Program-made: the position numbers and the translations under genes
The notes under the pieces: generated by a model
Database searches by the model: none
Seen by the model: the letters and a program-made list of their open reading frames with translations, nothing else
What the model was told of the DNA's origin: nothing
DNA from: Acridotheres tristis
Lineage: Eukaryota; Chordata; Aves; Passeriformes; Sturnidae
Assembly: GCA_037013685.1 (NCBI GenBank)
Contig: CM072889.1
Coordinates: 8,131,976 to 8,195,975 of the forward strand
Length of the DNA: 64,000 bases
Direction of reading: 5' to 3'
Shown here: positions 27,001 through 40,000 of the stretch, in pieces
Position numbering within the stretch: the first letter of the stretch is position 1
Layout of the letters: each line of letters begins with the position of its first letter

Positions 27001-29220
27001 GGAGCTGGTCTTCACCAGAGAAGAGGAGCAGGGATCTGGCTCTTGTTTTTTTTCCTTGCAGAACATATTGATAGGCAGAGCCATGTGCTGAGGGTACAAG
27101 CATGGGACACCTGCCACAGACTTCACAAATAACCTCAGACAACTTACTCACTGTCTGTGTGTGTTCTTTCTGGTTCTATGAGGAACTTGGCTCTTTCCCT
27201 TGCTGTTAATGTAGATAAGAGGCTACTTTTATTTTGCCACATCTATCAGACAAAGAACCCAATAAAGAGCCGGGTTAGTTTCAGAAACCCGACAGCAATC
27301 ATGTTGTTAGTCAGCACACAGTACATGCAATACAGCATCAACAAACTGGATAGCAAGTGAAGAAGAGAAAAAGAACAACAAAATACCTCTAATGAACTGA
27401 GAAAATCAGAAGTACTGGGGGGTGATATCAAACCTCTGGAAATGCTGGATTGCTAGGATTAATATGTCAACAGAAGTGAGAACAGAGCTTTACACTGATC
27501 CATCCTCGAGCAGGAAAAAGACAAGAAAACAGGTGGTAAAATAATTTTAATAAGTGGTAGAAAATGATGAGAAATGAGCAAGATGCTGTTGCCAGGGTCA
27601 GTATCTATAAAAACTCCAACCCAGAACAGCTGACATATTGTTTGATCTCAGACAAAATGAACCTGTCTAAAGGCACTACTGTTTAGGTAAAATCATGAAG
27701 CAAAGATTAAATGCTCTGGTTACAAAGCTGTGTGTCACCATGTCTGTGTGTGACTGAAGGGATACCAGAGTTCCCCCAGTGAAATGGGTGACAGCCCCAG
27801 ACAGGCACTGTTCCAGGTGAGATGGGAGCCTAATCTGGCTCTTGGGAAATGCCCCCAGACAGCACAGCCTGGACCATGCAGCAGAGCATGGCAGAGTGAC
27901 AGACTCTGGGAGCAAGACAATTAAAGGAACCCAGGGCACGTGAAGAGGCTGCCTGAAAATCTAGGCTCCATAGTCCAGAGCACAGTACAAAGAGATACGC
28001 AGAAAGAGCAAGGCTCAGGTCAGAGCAATGGGTAAACACACAGAGGAAGCACAATGCAGTTTCTCTAGAATGCGAGTAACAATAGTGAATGCAGCACCTG
28101 AGGATGATCCCGTAGAAAGAAAGATCTCTGCAATAAAACCTCAGCAGACTCTCTACAGCCAGGCTCTGCACGAGGAGCTGCCAGCCATTCTACAGCTACA
28201 TTTGCTGCTCTGCCATTAAATCAAAGATGAATCTGATTCCAGCTGGATTGTAGAGCCAGCTGCAGTGATAAGAGGCAATTTTAGATGGGAGAAATACCAC
28301 TGAATGCAGAAGATGTAGAATAAAAAAAAATGTTCTGAGATCAGTGGGCAAATTCAAGCTGTTAATAAAAAAACCATCATAAAATCAGAGGTAGTACCAC
28401 TTTAGCTTGACTGAAGCTGACAGACAGAACCATTCACTGCTTGGCAGCAGGACTGTGCAAACATGAAATGATAAACATGTTTGATAAAGAAATATTATCG
28501 GGTTTGTAGAAACTTATGTCCCTGCAAGGCCTTAAAAAAGAGGTTTTGATTTAAAAACTGTAACAGAAAAGGAAGACCACAGAATACACTAAACCAATTA
28601 AAAGTCACACTAAATTACAGGCCACAATGACTTACCACGATCTAAGAATCATCAGTGGGCGAACTTATTCTCAATGAGGTTAATTCCTGGCCTTGCATTT
28701 ACCTCTGAGGCCTTTAAAGAAATTCTTAGAGCCAAAGATGTGATGAGCATCTTGAGCTGCAGCAGCTCTGCAGACTCTGAAATCTGAGGCCATCAGCACA
28801 CACTGCAGTGCTCAGAGCCAAGCACCTTCATCCCGGGGGGTTTCTCTGCAGCAGTGGGTGGGGTCAGGGTCACTGCAGGGACACGGCCAGACATGGGTCC
28901 CACCCCAGGGAAGGGCTACTCATCATCCTTCTGTTTCTCCTAAGCAGAGCAAGGCTGGAGGCAGCCATAGCCAGAAGCTGAGGACATAGCACAGTCCCAC
29001 GGCCTCTTCCTGAGCTGGAGACCTACATCAGCCCTTGTCCCTTCAGCCACTCAAATAGGCTGGTATACAAGAAGCTGCTCTGCTACTTGTTTGATTTTGT
29101 CAGCTCCTCCCTAATTTACAGCCTTAGGCAGATGCCTGCTTTCCCCTGCCCAGCCCTGAGGTACCAAAGCCCTACACAGCAGCTCACAGCAACACCAAGA
29201 TGCCTCAGCAGCAAACGTAA
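15017..29220 (-). other. Presumed PAK3 intron 1, 3' portion; no gene or clear repeat
   Basis: About 14 kb of AT-rich sequence without recognised coding exons on either strand. Predicted frames are under 130 residues with no family features. A G/T-rich low-complexity patch lies at about 18,360-18,450. Assignment to the PAK3 intron depends on the promoter being the CpG island near 50 kb. Confidence 0.55.
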
Positions 29221-30025
29221 TGTTATGAATGATGTTCTATTTTTCCAATTTATCAAACAACAAGATTAAATTTAATAGTAGATTTTTATTAGTAACAAAA
29301 TGAATACAATCAAAGTATTGGAGATGACAAAGTATTGGAAACAATCAAAGTGCATATATTTAAGAATATACAAAATTTGGCAGTAAGTAATTTAGAATAA
29401 TTGAGGTTCGTATAAAGCATAAGCAAAACCGACCGGGAAGGGGCCCCCCCGCGACCGGGGATACGGGGAGTGGCTCCCACTCCTCACGTACCAAAGCATC
29501 CAGGCTAACAATCCCACTTATATGCTGTAGGCTACAGAAGTTTCTAGAAAACTTCTCCTAGTTTCTATTCCTAAAATCTATGTCACTGTGTGTACGGCAC
29601 ATGCTCTACTAATGGGCTAGGGGGGTCTCTCATCCTTTTGAGGGTCTTATTTCTGATGAAGGCTCATTGTCTTCCTCAGTGACCGAGGTGTGACCTGCAG
29701 GTAGCGCAGGCGCACTGTGTGACTGAGCAGATGTTTTCCATAACAAGACTTTAATTGAGTCCCATGCTTCGAATCATCCCACTTTGGCCCATTTCAAGGT
29801 CGAAACTTTCTATTTCTAGATGCTGCTTGTCAGACCTACGTCCTTCTACTATTCTTGTTTGACTTTTTTCCAACCTCCTTCTTCGACTCCCAACATCTGG
29901 AAAATGTCCCTTGCCCTGTCTCACCCATCTCCCCCATCACTCTGTTAACAATTGTCTTCTATTGATCTAAATACAATTTTGTTAATATAGTAACAATTTA
30001 ATTAGCACGAATCACATTTGTCACA
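29221..30025 (-). mobile_element. Candidate solo LTR, same orientation as PAK3
   Basis: Read on the minus strand the segment begins TGTGACAAATGTG (30025 downward) and ends about 29221 with ACA. It carries a TATA-like TATAAG at 29523-29518, a GC-rich block with several CpGs at about 29,430-29,490, and an AATAAA polyadenylation signal at 29290-29285, in the order expected of a retroviral LTR. No internal retroviral genes or second LTR are adjacent, so a solo LTR is likely. The left boundary is uncertain and I found no clean target-site duplication. Family not identified. Confidence 0.55.
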
Positions 30026-30708
30026 ATAAGAAGAGCAAGTATGGAAAGTCAGTCTCATTCCATTTACCAGCTAATGCCTTAGAGTTCACAAAATGCATTT
30101 GCTCGGACAGAAAAGGAGCCAGGAGATACACTCGCTGGAATGTGACATGTCCATGCACACCTTACTAGTCATCAGCACCATCTGGGTCACAAGCCAAGAG
30201 AAAGGACCATGAAAACAACCCCATGGAGTACTTCCAAAGGACACTTGCCCATTCTTCAGAGAGCATCAGCCTTCAGCACTTCCTAGTGGTCACTAATGGC
30301 AGCAAAGACATGCAGAAAGGGCAACTTTACAGAATGATGTGCACATGTCCCAGTGGAAGATAGTAGATTAACACATCAAATTATCATCTAATTATAATGG
30401 GAGACTCCAAATGATTTCAGAGCGTCACAGACTAATGCAATACTGTCTCCTTGAATCACTGCCTTCTCTTTTCAAGACTACGTCCTGATATACCAGCCAG
30501 CACTATCCTCAGAACTTTTGCCAACAACACGCATTAGAACATTAGAAGAGTGACCCTGTCCCCTGTGAAACAAGTTACAGCAAGAAAAAGTTACTCTTAC
30601 TCCCCAGTCTTTGCTAGGACTGCTTGGCAAATTAGAGATGCACCTGTTACAGATAAGAAAGAGATTTAGCCGAATTGAGTATAACCAGAAATAAGTGATA
30701 ATTTGTTT
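30026..30708. other. Spacer between two LTR-like segments
   Basis: 0.7 kb with no gene or repeat recognised. It could be unique sequence, or the decayed inside of one composite element. Confidence 0.4.
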
Positions 30709-31136
30709 TGTGGCCGGGATACGGTCTGCGACAGCCACAATCGCAAAGGGCAACGCTGAGCCTGGGATCAGCGCCAGGTGAATACACTATGACCCGAACT
30801 CTACCGCTCTGGATCCCCCAATGTTCACAAAACCTCTTTGGTTAGTCCAGTTTAAATACAGTTTTTCCTAGCTTGGAGCAGATGTCTTTGTCTCCTTTCG
30901 CTGCTTTGCATATTCATGTGTTTTTCTTTCTCTTCGTTGGGCTGGACAAAACCATATTCTGGGAGACAATGAATTCTGATGAAGGCAGGCCCTGGTTTAT
31001 GGGAAGCTGGTATTGAAATGTATTTTCTCCGAAGGCTCTGGTTATCTTAATTGTGGGTGCTTGTTGGGCCGCTTATCGTCTGGGTGTTCTCTGGACTTGT
31101 TAATCCGGGCTGTCCTGCTTTTTGTTGGCTGTTACA
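30709..31136 (-). mobile_element. Candidate second LTR-like element
   Basis: The segment is bounded by TGTGGCC on the left and GTTACA on the right, so on the minus strand it runs TGTAAC...GGCCACA, typical LTR inverted ends. On that strand it has TATTTAAA at 30858-30851 followed by a CpG-containing stretch. It shares the short motif CCGTATCCC(C)GG with the element at 29.2-30.0 kb. There is no AATAAA after the TATA-like box and no clear target duplication, so the call is tentative. Confidence 0.4.
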
Positions 31137-34100
31137 ATGTTGTGGTGAAGCAATCTGTGGGTTTTTTCTTCGTTTGTGGTTTTCTTTTTGGTTTCTGAGT
31201 TTATTTTATTCATACAGACACTGTTGATTAATTTACAACTTTACACGAATTATACCATATATTACACACCCCACCACGGAGATAGAGACCTAGAACAGGA
31301 GAAAGCTACAGTGGAAAACCAGCCAAGGATCTACTACTGTAAACATTCAGAGTTTTGTTCCCCCCTTATAATAAATTTCAGAGGAAAACTTAAGAGCAGA
31401 CTCTAGGAAAAGGCAGTGATCACCCATCCTGTCTGTTTAGTCTTGATACCTGAGTGAAAGTATCCACTCAATTTTAAAAGATGAACAGTTTTATTTGCAA
31501 AATTATTAATTTCTTGCAGCTCTAACAGCTTTTGTTTGTCATCAGAAACAAAATAGAACAGTAAAACCTTAATGTACTAGAAGAGAGAAAATATTTACCT
31601 TGCATTGAGTAAACTTTTCCCAGGGTGCAGGCACAACTGTAAACAGGAGGAAATGTTAAAAAGAGACACGATAGAAGTTGTTTGCAACTACGCACCTCAA
31701 AACTAAAGGGATACGAAACTGGATCTACTTCCTTCAGGAGTAAAGAAAAGCTGTCACAAAGAACCGCAAATTATTTATTAAAGAGAGTATGATACCACAG
31801 GGAAACAAAACAAAACCTGAAATAATCTCGATCAGACTTTTCTAGAGATTCAAGAGAAACCAAGTAACAGTACAGGGAAGACAGCTCTCTCCTTTATTAT
31901 CTTTAATTCAATTCTGCTTATCAGAATTGTCATTACAGCTAAAAGTGCAAAGACTTTAGCACATTTCAAGTCTTATTCAATTTCCTCCAAAATATCAGAA
32001 TAGACTCCAGTAATGTTGTATCAGATTTCTATGGGCCCTTCCAATCTGCGAGCTAAATACTCCTTTAAGAACTAAATGAATTCAGTTTCCTTGCCTTTGT
32101 GAGGAAAAGCCCTGGCTGCTTGTCCTTTCTGTGACTCAGATACACTTTGCCCAGCCATGAGAAGGGCTGCATTCCCTCTGCTCCCACCGAAGTCAAGGAC
32201 ATCTCTGAGGCTCTGCATGATGAAAACCAGGCTGCCTGCCACAGGCATCAAAGCCAAGCTGCCAGCTAATAAATGCACAAACCCTGGGAGGACAGAAAGT
32301 GTGAAGGCAAAGCCCATGGCTCAGAATGGGCAGCCTTGTATCATTTTATGGGTATGCCAGGCACATGGAAGTCCTGCTGTACAAGTGGGCACACTTCTCC
32401 ATCTCATCCTGGGACCTGCAAGTCTAATTTGGGCTGATGCAGGATGGTGCACATGGAATTAGCCTCTGCTGGAAGATGTGGGCCATCACATCATGGTTTA
32501 CTACTGTTTCACTATCTTCAGATTCTGGTCTGCTTTCAACAGCTCCTTCTCCTGTATTGCTTCCTGTGTTCTAAAATATTTTTCTTCCATTGTCTAGAAA
32601 ATATTTTTACAGAATGCTAACATTTTGGGCATCTGAAGAGTGATTTATTTCATGTTTAAGAAGCCCTTCACCAGCTACAATTAAGTAAATCCCTGGACAG
32701 CATACAGGTAAATGCCAGTAACAGCCATGCCTAATTCCAATAATCTCGAAGGACTTCTGGAGTAATCAAGCTTATTCTTATTAGACAAATCACACACATG
32801 TCTATAGAGCAAGGGCCAGAATCCTGGTCTTTCCACGGCTGAAAGTCTCAGCCTTTTAACCTAAATGAAGAAGGTACTAAGGGCAGACACTGCAGACTGT
32901 ACACAAAGTCTGTGTCACACAGAGCTCACCCTGGAATCAGAAACTGAATGCAGCTGACCCGAGTCAGACAGAGCACAGGCACCAGTCTTCAAAGAGCTTA
33001 CAAATTAGGAAATCAATGCACAGAGGTCAAATTACCATTCCAAATTGCCCTAATAAATCTATGGATGCAAAAATTATATAAATTAACAAACAAGCCACCA
33101 CCTGTCCCTGATATACACCTCGAGAGCCCAAACTCCTCCTCTTGCAGCTCAGCATTCACCACCAGCAGTTTTAAGGTCCCCAGCCAAGAAATGCAACTGG
33201 AGTGCCCTGGTTCTGCCCTCTATACACACAGCACCTAATCTATATTCTGAATTAAATTGCACAAAGCAATTCCCTGTACCCCAGGGAATACCAATCACTG
33301 TCAGTTGAAAACAATGACAGTAAAAACATCTTTTGTCCTGGTGTACTGCTGAACATATTCACCTTCATATTCTGACACTTAAATAGTTGCCTAGAGGCCT
33401 AGGAGCAAGTACACCTGGTCACATTCCTTTCAGAATATTCTCCTGCTACATACGTTGATTACATCCCCTCTGCATGTTTACAGGCCCCGACCCCCAGTCC
33501 CCCAATCTTCAGCTACATCTCTTAGTGGCTGATTTCTTTCAAAAAATTAATTCTATTATTGACATCCTCATAATTTAATAGAAGCTAAGGCCTTTCAAAC
33601 AGCCTTCAATACCCACATCAAATCCAAAAATCAGAAGGACTTTTTCCATCCTGCCTCTCTGTGCAGGAGAACAGGAGGAAATGTCAAGAATCAGATTTTC
33701 TCTTCTGCTCTGTAACTGACTTATCATGGGGACTCTGGCCAATTGCATAATTACAATGTGCCTTCATTCCTCCTTTCTCAGTGGCTACAATTATGCTGTA
33801 ACAAATCCCTGGTCACCTGGGACTGATCCTGTGCTTCGGATTCTGCCTCCCTGAAGGCATCTGACAGGAACAGGCCATGCTCGTGGAATAGCAAGGTCTC
33901 TGACAGGAATTGATCGTGAATTTTCATCAAGATACATGTCAGTGGCTTTAAAGAGAATTTTTCATGGGAATATGCCACTGTTCAGGAAGGCTTCATCAGA
34001 AGGACTTGTCTCTGGAGAAAACAGAGAAGAGCATTTCTGTTCTTTTAGAGAGCAGCTGAAGAAAGCACAGAATTTGAGCTGGGAAACCTGGGCTCAGTGC

Positions 34101-35270
34101 AGGCACCAGCACTGCAGGTGCAAGGCAGGAGATCCTGATTCCCCAGAGCAATTTCTCCAGTCCTCCGTGAAATCTTAATAGCATTTGTTCTTTTCTCAAA
34201 AGCTTTAAAAGATCCTGGTTCCAGGAAGATGGCAAAGACAGGGCCATTTCCTACCTGGGCCCACAACGGGGAGCTCAGGTTCCACTTACCTGTGAGTGGT
34301 GCTGCGTATACACAGATGTGTATCAAAAGATGAGCTGTCAAGAGGCCAAGGATGTCAGATCTCCACTCAACCTCCCTCCAACAAAAAAACAACCTGCTGG
34401 CCACCTCCCAGCAATTCTATTCAGATTATTAATTCATTAATGACTGGTGAATGCTTAGAAAAGGTAGAAAGTGAGGGACTGCTGTTATTTCCCATCATTC
34501 TCATGGCTATCTGACATACACGCCACAGGCAACTTGGATCCTTTGTAGGAACCTGTGATGCTGGACTCAGCACAAATCAGTTTCTCCAAGCACAACATGT
34601 GAGTTACAACAACTGAAAAATGATCTTGGCCTAGAACCTTTTAAAAGAGCTTCGGAGATGGGTACAGGGGCACGTGCTCTTCACATGCAAAGGAAGCCGT
34701 GTGACATCACTGTGTCCTTTGAGACTCTTTGAAGCAGCACTTCTGCCAAAAGCTCCTGCTCACCCAGAGATGCTGGCAGATAGGAAGATAGCTCTGTACT
34801 AAACCATTTCTAGTGTAGCATCTGCTGACTTAAAGTGATACCAAAGGGATTTGGGATAATTTTCCTACTCCAAAGCAACCAATGCTGAGGCAGACATTCT
34901 TGCAACTTGGCTCTAAGCATGGTAACTCTCACCAGAAGGGAGGAGAGGAACACCAGGACTTTGATCTACTGGAACTCATCAGCCTTTCCTTCAGCTCTTT
35001 CACCCAGCTAACAACATGGAACACACTGGCCAGACTCTCCCTATGAAATTACTTATAATCTAAACTGCAATGCCAACACATCTAAACTCTATCCTAACTC
35101 TTTCAAGCAGCCAGTACTACTTAGTTTGACAATCCAATTGCACAAAATGGATCAAGGCAAAGGATGGAATTTGCACAAGCATGTTTACACTGGCTGTCTA
35201 CACCGCTGAAAGCAGGGGATTTATAAGCGAAACGGTTAGGCTGCTCCCATTTTTCTGACAAGCCCAGAAC
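31137..35270 (-). other. Intron-like sequence, no gene seen
   Basis: AT-rich non-coding sequence. Apart from the candidate 38-nt exon at 31.6 kb, nothing is recognised. Confidence 0.55.
31599..31636 (-). other. Possible 38-nt untranslated exon of PAK3
   Basis: On the minus strand a pyrimidine-rich acceptor, TTTCCTCCTGTTTACAG at 31653-31637, is followed by 38 nt and a donor AAG|GTAAAT at 31598-31593. The signals are good and the position fits a cassette 5' UTR exon in intron 1. Only splice signals support it; there is no coding conservation to test, and chance pairs of this quality do occur over 35 kb. Confidence 0.25.
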
Positions 35271-35582
35271 TTCCTTCCAGTACCTAAATGGGCACAAGGA
35301 GCTGGAGAGAGATGTTTTACAAGGGCATACAGTCATAGGAGGAGAAAGAATGGTTTCAAACTGATAGAAAGCAAGTTTAGATTAGATGTCAGTAAGACAT
35401 TTTTTACTGTGAGGGTGGTGAGACTATCCAGAGAATCTGTGGCTGCCTCATCCCTGGGACTGTTCAAGGTCAGACTGGATGGGGCCCTGAGCAGCCTGGT
35501 CTAGTAGAAGGTGTCCCATAGCAGGGGGGTTGGAACTGGATGGTCTTTAAGGTCCCTTCAAACCCAAACCATCCTATGATTT
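35271..35582 (+). mobile_element. CR1 LINE 3' end, truncated
   Basis: Typical avian CR1 tail on the plus strand: TTTAGATTAGATGTCAGTAA, TTTTTACTGTGAGGGTGGTG, GGATGGGGCCCTGAGCAGCC, TGGTCTAGTAGAAGGTGTCC and finally GGTCCCTTCAAACCCAAACC ATCCTATGAT, the family's characteristic 3' terminus. It is 5'-truncated, as most CR1 copies are, and moderately diverged. Confidence 0.92.
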
Positions 35583-36904
35583 TTATCCTCCTCCCACACT
35601 AACAGCACAGATCACCTTCAATTTTTTTTGTAAGAAAAAGACCAAAGGAACATCGACTCTTCTACCAAAGCTGTGCTTGCAGTTCTGAAAGGTGCTCCCA
35701 AGATTGCTTTTCCAGCTGGCACATCAGCACATGACACAGACACCTGCAGCAGCAAACTCCCTGTTAAGCAGCTGGCCCATGCTGACTTCCATGGAGAAGC
35801 TGGAGGAGAGATGCACTCCCATCTAGCTGCAGCATCGCTATTTGCCCCAACAAAGAGCATTGCAGCTGTTCTGGTGCCCCAGGAATTACACACCTCTATT
35901 CTCTATGTGCTGACTCTCAGTAAAAAATTTGCTTTGATGGTTTGCTGGCAACAGCTGTCAAAAATTCAGTTTATGTGTATGTATGTGCATACATCAAAAA
36001 TCAGTGTCTATCATTCAGCTTTCTCACTAATCTCCTTTTTCACAAACTCTGTTGATGTAGGGTAATGTGACAATAAAAGGACTTGGCAAGATGATCAGTG
36101 CAGGCAGTATGCAACGCCTTTACTTCTAGGTGTGCAGTTGCCTACAGTTTCTGATAATGCACCTTCTAAAAGGCTTTGGCAAAATATGTGTTTGCATTGC
36201 AGAACATCAAGAGACAGTGAGGCAATAAATTCTCCTCTCCATATTGCATTCCAAGACATAAAATACTTGGCAAGTTGAGTGATAAAGAACCAGTACAATT
36301 ATGCGTCATTACGCTGCAACTAATATTGGTAGAGAATGCGTAAGTGCCTGCTGATTAGAAATGCTATCAAGGAAACTCTAGGGTGTGGCATTAAGGCACA
36401 CACTGAGAACACTTTTCATCCTTCTAGAAATAATTTTATTTCAAGAAACCACTTCTTGTTGTTTTACTTAGCATGAGCACTTTCCACCATAAAAAGTTCT
36501 TTCTTCCATCAAGGATTTTATGGAGTTAACAAACAGCATCTACCAACAAAACAGAGAGCCTCCATGTCCTCTTTGTCAAAACAAAGCTCTTCCCACTCTT
36601 CCTTCAGAAAGACATACCAGCCTGATCAGAATACACTTCCAGACCTCACTGCACAGCTCATTTGCTTCCTGTGCAAGACATCCACCTGAATCCATATCTG
36701 CACCTCCCTGGGACAACATTCCACTTGCATGTGTCTCATCATCTATGTGGGAAGCAAATACTTCTACTCATCTCCCAAGCAGAAATTACTCAGACTTACT
36801 GAGGACATATACCTGGCACATTACCTTCAGGGCCTAGCCAAGATTAACACCTTCCCTTCCAAGAACCCACCTAAATTCATGAAGTATTCCATATTTTTAA
36901 CAGC
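35583..36904. other. Sequence between two CR1 tails
   Basis: 1.3 kb with no gene. The 130-residue plus-strand frame at 35673-36065 shows no domain features and is treated as chance. Confidence 0.5.
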
Positions 36905-37072
36905 TTGCCTAGAAAAGCGGATGTCCCAATCCCGGAAGTGTTCAAGGCCAAGGTGGTTGGGACTCTGAGCAAGCTCCTCTCCTGAAAGGTGTCCTTGCCC
37001 ATGGCAAAGGGTTGTAATCAGATGATCTTTAAGGTCCCTTCCAACCCAAGCCATTCTCTCATTCCGTGACAC
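36905..37072 (+). mobile_element. CR1 LINE 3' end, short copy
   Basis: Plus-strand CR1 tail: GGAAGTGTTCAAGGCCAAGG, GACTCTGAGCAAGC, AAGGTGTCCTTGCCCATGGC, TGATCTTTAAGGTCCCTTCC AACCCAAGCCATTCT. It is in the same orientation as the copy 1.3 kb to the left but matches the CR1 consensus independently, so it is a separate insertion or a split piece. Confidence 0.9.
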
Positions 37073-40000
37073 TATATGACTGAGACATGTCCTGGTGCTT
37101 CTACAGACTATTCAGGTCCTGGCCTCCAAGGTCACCACAGCAGTGGTTAAACAGTGGTTCTGGTATCTGCAATGAAAAAACTAGGAGCTGCTGAAGGATT
37201 TGGGACTGCATTCTTTAAGTCTGAAACAGGATTCACGTCAGATAATACAAAACTCTGATGACTTGTGAGCTGAAGAGAAAAGCTGCTCTGCCTCTTTGGC
37301 TCTGACTAGTTCCATTGACTTCTATGGTATAGAAGTCTGAGAGAAAAAATGCATAAAGCCTGTTCAAATCTATCTTCCGATCCCACAAAACATTTCCATG
37401 TGGCCAGTATCTGACAAGCCACCAAGACCGAATCTGCGCCAGTTTTCTGGGCTTTCACCATTCCCAGTTCAGCAAAATCTCACAACAGTGGAAAGCTGGG
37501 GCCTTTATCAGAAGGTTCAGCATTCCTGATGGAACTCAGCCATGATTACATGGGTAATCATTATACTGTTTCAGCAATTATCATCAGCACTAATATAACT
37601 TTGGCTGCTGCAAACTGTAAGAGTGTCTTGATCTAATTTACATTCAGGGGCATTATACCATAAAGTGCAACATATGATCCCAGTCTGACAACCTGATACT
37701 GAAGACCGTGTAAATGGACGTGAATCACTTCCCAAGTCTTTGCAGAAGGTTTGTTTGCCCTCAAAAAAACATGTTTCCATTCTTCTAAAGGCTGCATATT
37801 ACAGCCTTTAGAATAATACATGGAAAGAACCATGTATTCCTTCCTCTGTCTATAAGGAAGCACCTCCAGGGTTGAAGCCCTTTTGTGAGTAACTGGCCTG
37901 TACAGATCTGAAAAATGCCTGTCCCAAGAACTCTTGACAAAGGTAATCTTGTGAGAGGGAAAGGACTTTGAAGACAGCTACAGAAAGGAAGAATGTGTGC
38001 TGGAAAACAGCAGAAATACTGAGACCATGTTCTGATTGCAAATGCCATCTATGATGTCACGTCAACATAAAAATTGATGCATTATTAAACACAGCTATTT
38101 TATAAACCTCAGTTCTGTAAATTAAATGAAAAGTTGAGGTCAGACCACGTAATTGCAGGCAGAATTTGGCCAATGATCATTATTTTTCATAAGGACTGTC
38201 CTCTAGGCTAGAAAGTGTCATGACACCCAAAGGTAGTTAACTCAGACTAAGAAAATGGTACTGACAGACTATTTTTTTGCTGACAGTAATCTCTGTCAGG
38301 TCCTCTCTGTGAGAGCTCTAATACAGGCTTAGAAATCCATTCAGATCCCAGAAGTTTAACTGCAAAACAACTCAACATAGTGCAAGACGCACATCCTCTA
38401 TATCTAAGATTTAGCTGGGATGCTGCTTAGAGTTTATTTTCCCCTGCTCTCTCAATTCTAACCTGGTTATTTGCCTAAAAATTAAAGCTAAAGGACAGAG
38501 AGATAATGTTTTTCCCAACATGACAGAAGAAAAAACCCACAGAAAAACTGGTTTCCTCTAAAGTATCAGGCCAGAATTGCAATTTCATTTTCACTTGTTT
38601 TACTAGACCCATAAAACATCACTTATGCTGAATGGGTGCAGGAGGAGACATCTCAAGTACTGCTCAAACTGAACAAGAGGATGGGTGAGCCCTTGAGTTG
38701 AGAGGCTCAAGGGTGTGGTTCATAACTATTTTTGATTCACTTACAAAGGGATTAAGTGACGTGGTTGCCTGGACAGCAGAGGCTGTACTTGATGACCCAG
38801 TGGGTCTCTCCCAGTCCTGTGTAACCTGAGGTGATGCCATCTAAGCTGCAGCAAGATGCCAGTGATGTAATTTCAGACTTTCTGGCCTGAGCACCAGTGA
38901 AGGCAGGGAGGCTGCAGATGTGTGAGACAGGCTGAAGAAGAAGATAGACAGGTTTTGATACAAAATGAAACCAGGTAACTGAGCAAAGTAGAGCAGGTGT
39001 ATTAGTTGCTGGCTCCATCTTTTCACCTGCTCTGAGGTGAGCCTGTACTTATTTTACTGAAACAGCTCTGAGTCTGTTGCAGATTAAGACAACTAAGTTG
39101 AGTCAGGTTGTAGTGTCTCAACAAACTACTTTAAAAGATGTCAGGTCCTCTGTGTGGGTGGATGCTAAAGTGGCAGAACTATCAGAGAAACATATCTAAA
39201 ATCACATGAAGATTTTACTGTTAGCATCATGCCAGGTTTAGGCAGTGACAGAGCACATGTCTTCCAGGCTGGAAGTGACAGACACCCATAGCTGTCAGCA
39301 GGACAGGACTACGATGGACGTCTTGCGGATCGTGCTGGCATGGGCACAATACTGCATTCACATGCTTTTGCAGCTCTCAGAGCAGACACGTGCACCAACT
39401 TGCTTAGAGTGGCGGCAGGGAGCTCAGATCAGGGCCTGTCTGTGGAGACTTAGCTATGGCTGAGCAGTCCCTGCTACAGTCAAAAGGGACCCCAGTAATA
39501 ACTGTTATATCCTCAAGATAATATTTCTATGCTTTATACTTTTCCTTAATTTATTAAATCCCCAGATCCAAGAGTCTTCTTGTGGAGACTACATGGCTGA
39601 CAATATTTATATCCATGCTTCATCTGTACTGACTGTTGATACAGGTAGGCTCTGTGTAGTTTTGTCCAATGTCAGTGTTTTAATGGAGAAGGGGAGACTT
39701 CTAAATTAGATTGATTCTGCTCTTTTATAATTTTCTGATACTAAAAAAATTCTAGCAACTGAGTGCGTACTAATTTATTTGCGTTATTGGCTTGCATCTG
39801 TTGTATTCAGTGCAGGGTCTCAGTGTAGTGCGGATGAGAATGTCTGGACCCAAATTCCAAGAGAATAACCATGTTTGAGAAAAACCATGGCCAAAGCAGC
39901 CCATTAACTTTCCACTGACTGACTTTTCAGCAGCCATTTCTTACGGTAGTTTTGACTATTTTTTTCCTGCCAGACTAAACTTCAGAGCAGCATTGATTTT

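Noticed and set aside
38720..38835. CR1-like phrase (TTGATGACCCAGTGGGTCTC TCCCAGTCCTG)
   Set aside because: It resembles the CR1 tail only over about 30 bp, without the flanking diagnostic segments; too weak to list as an element.
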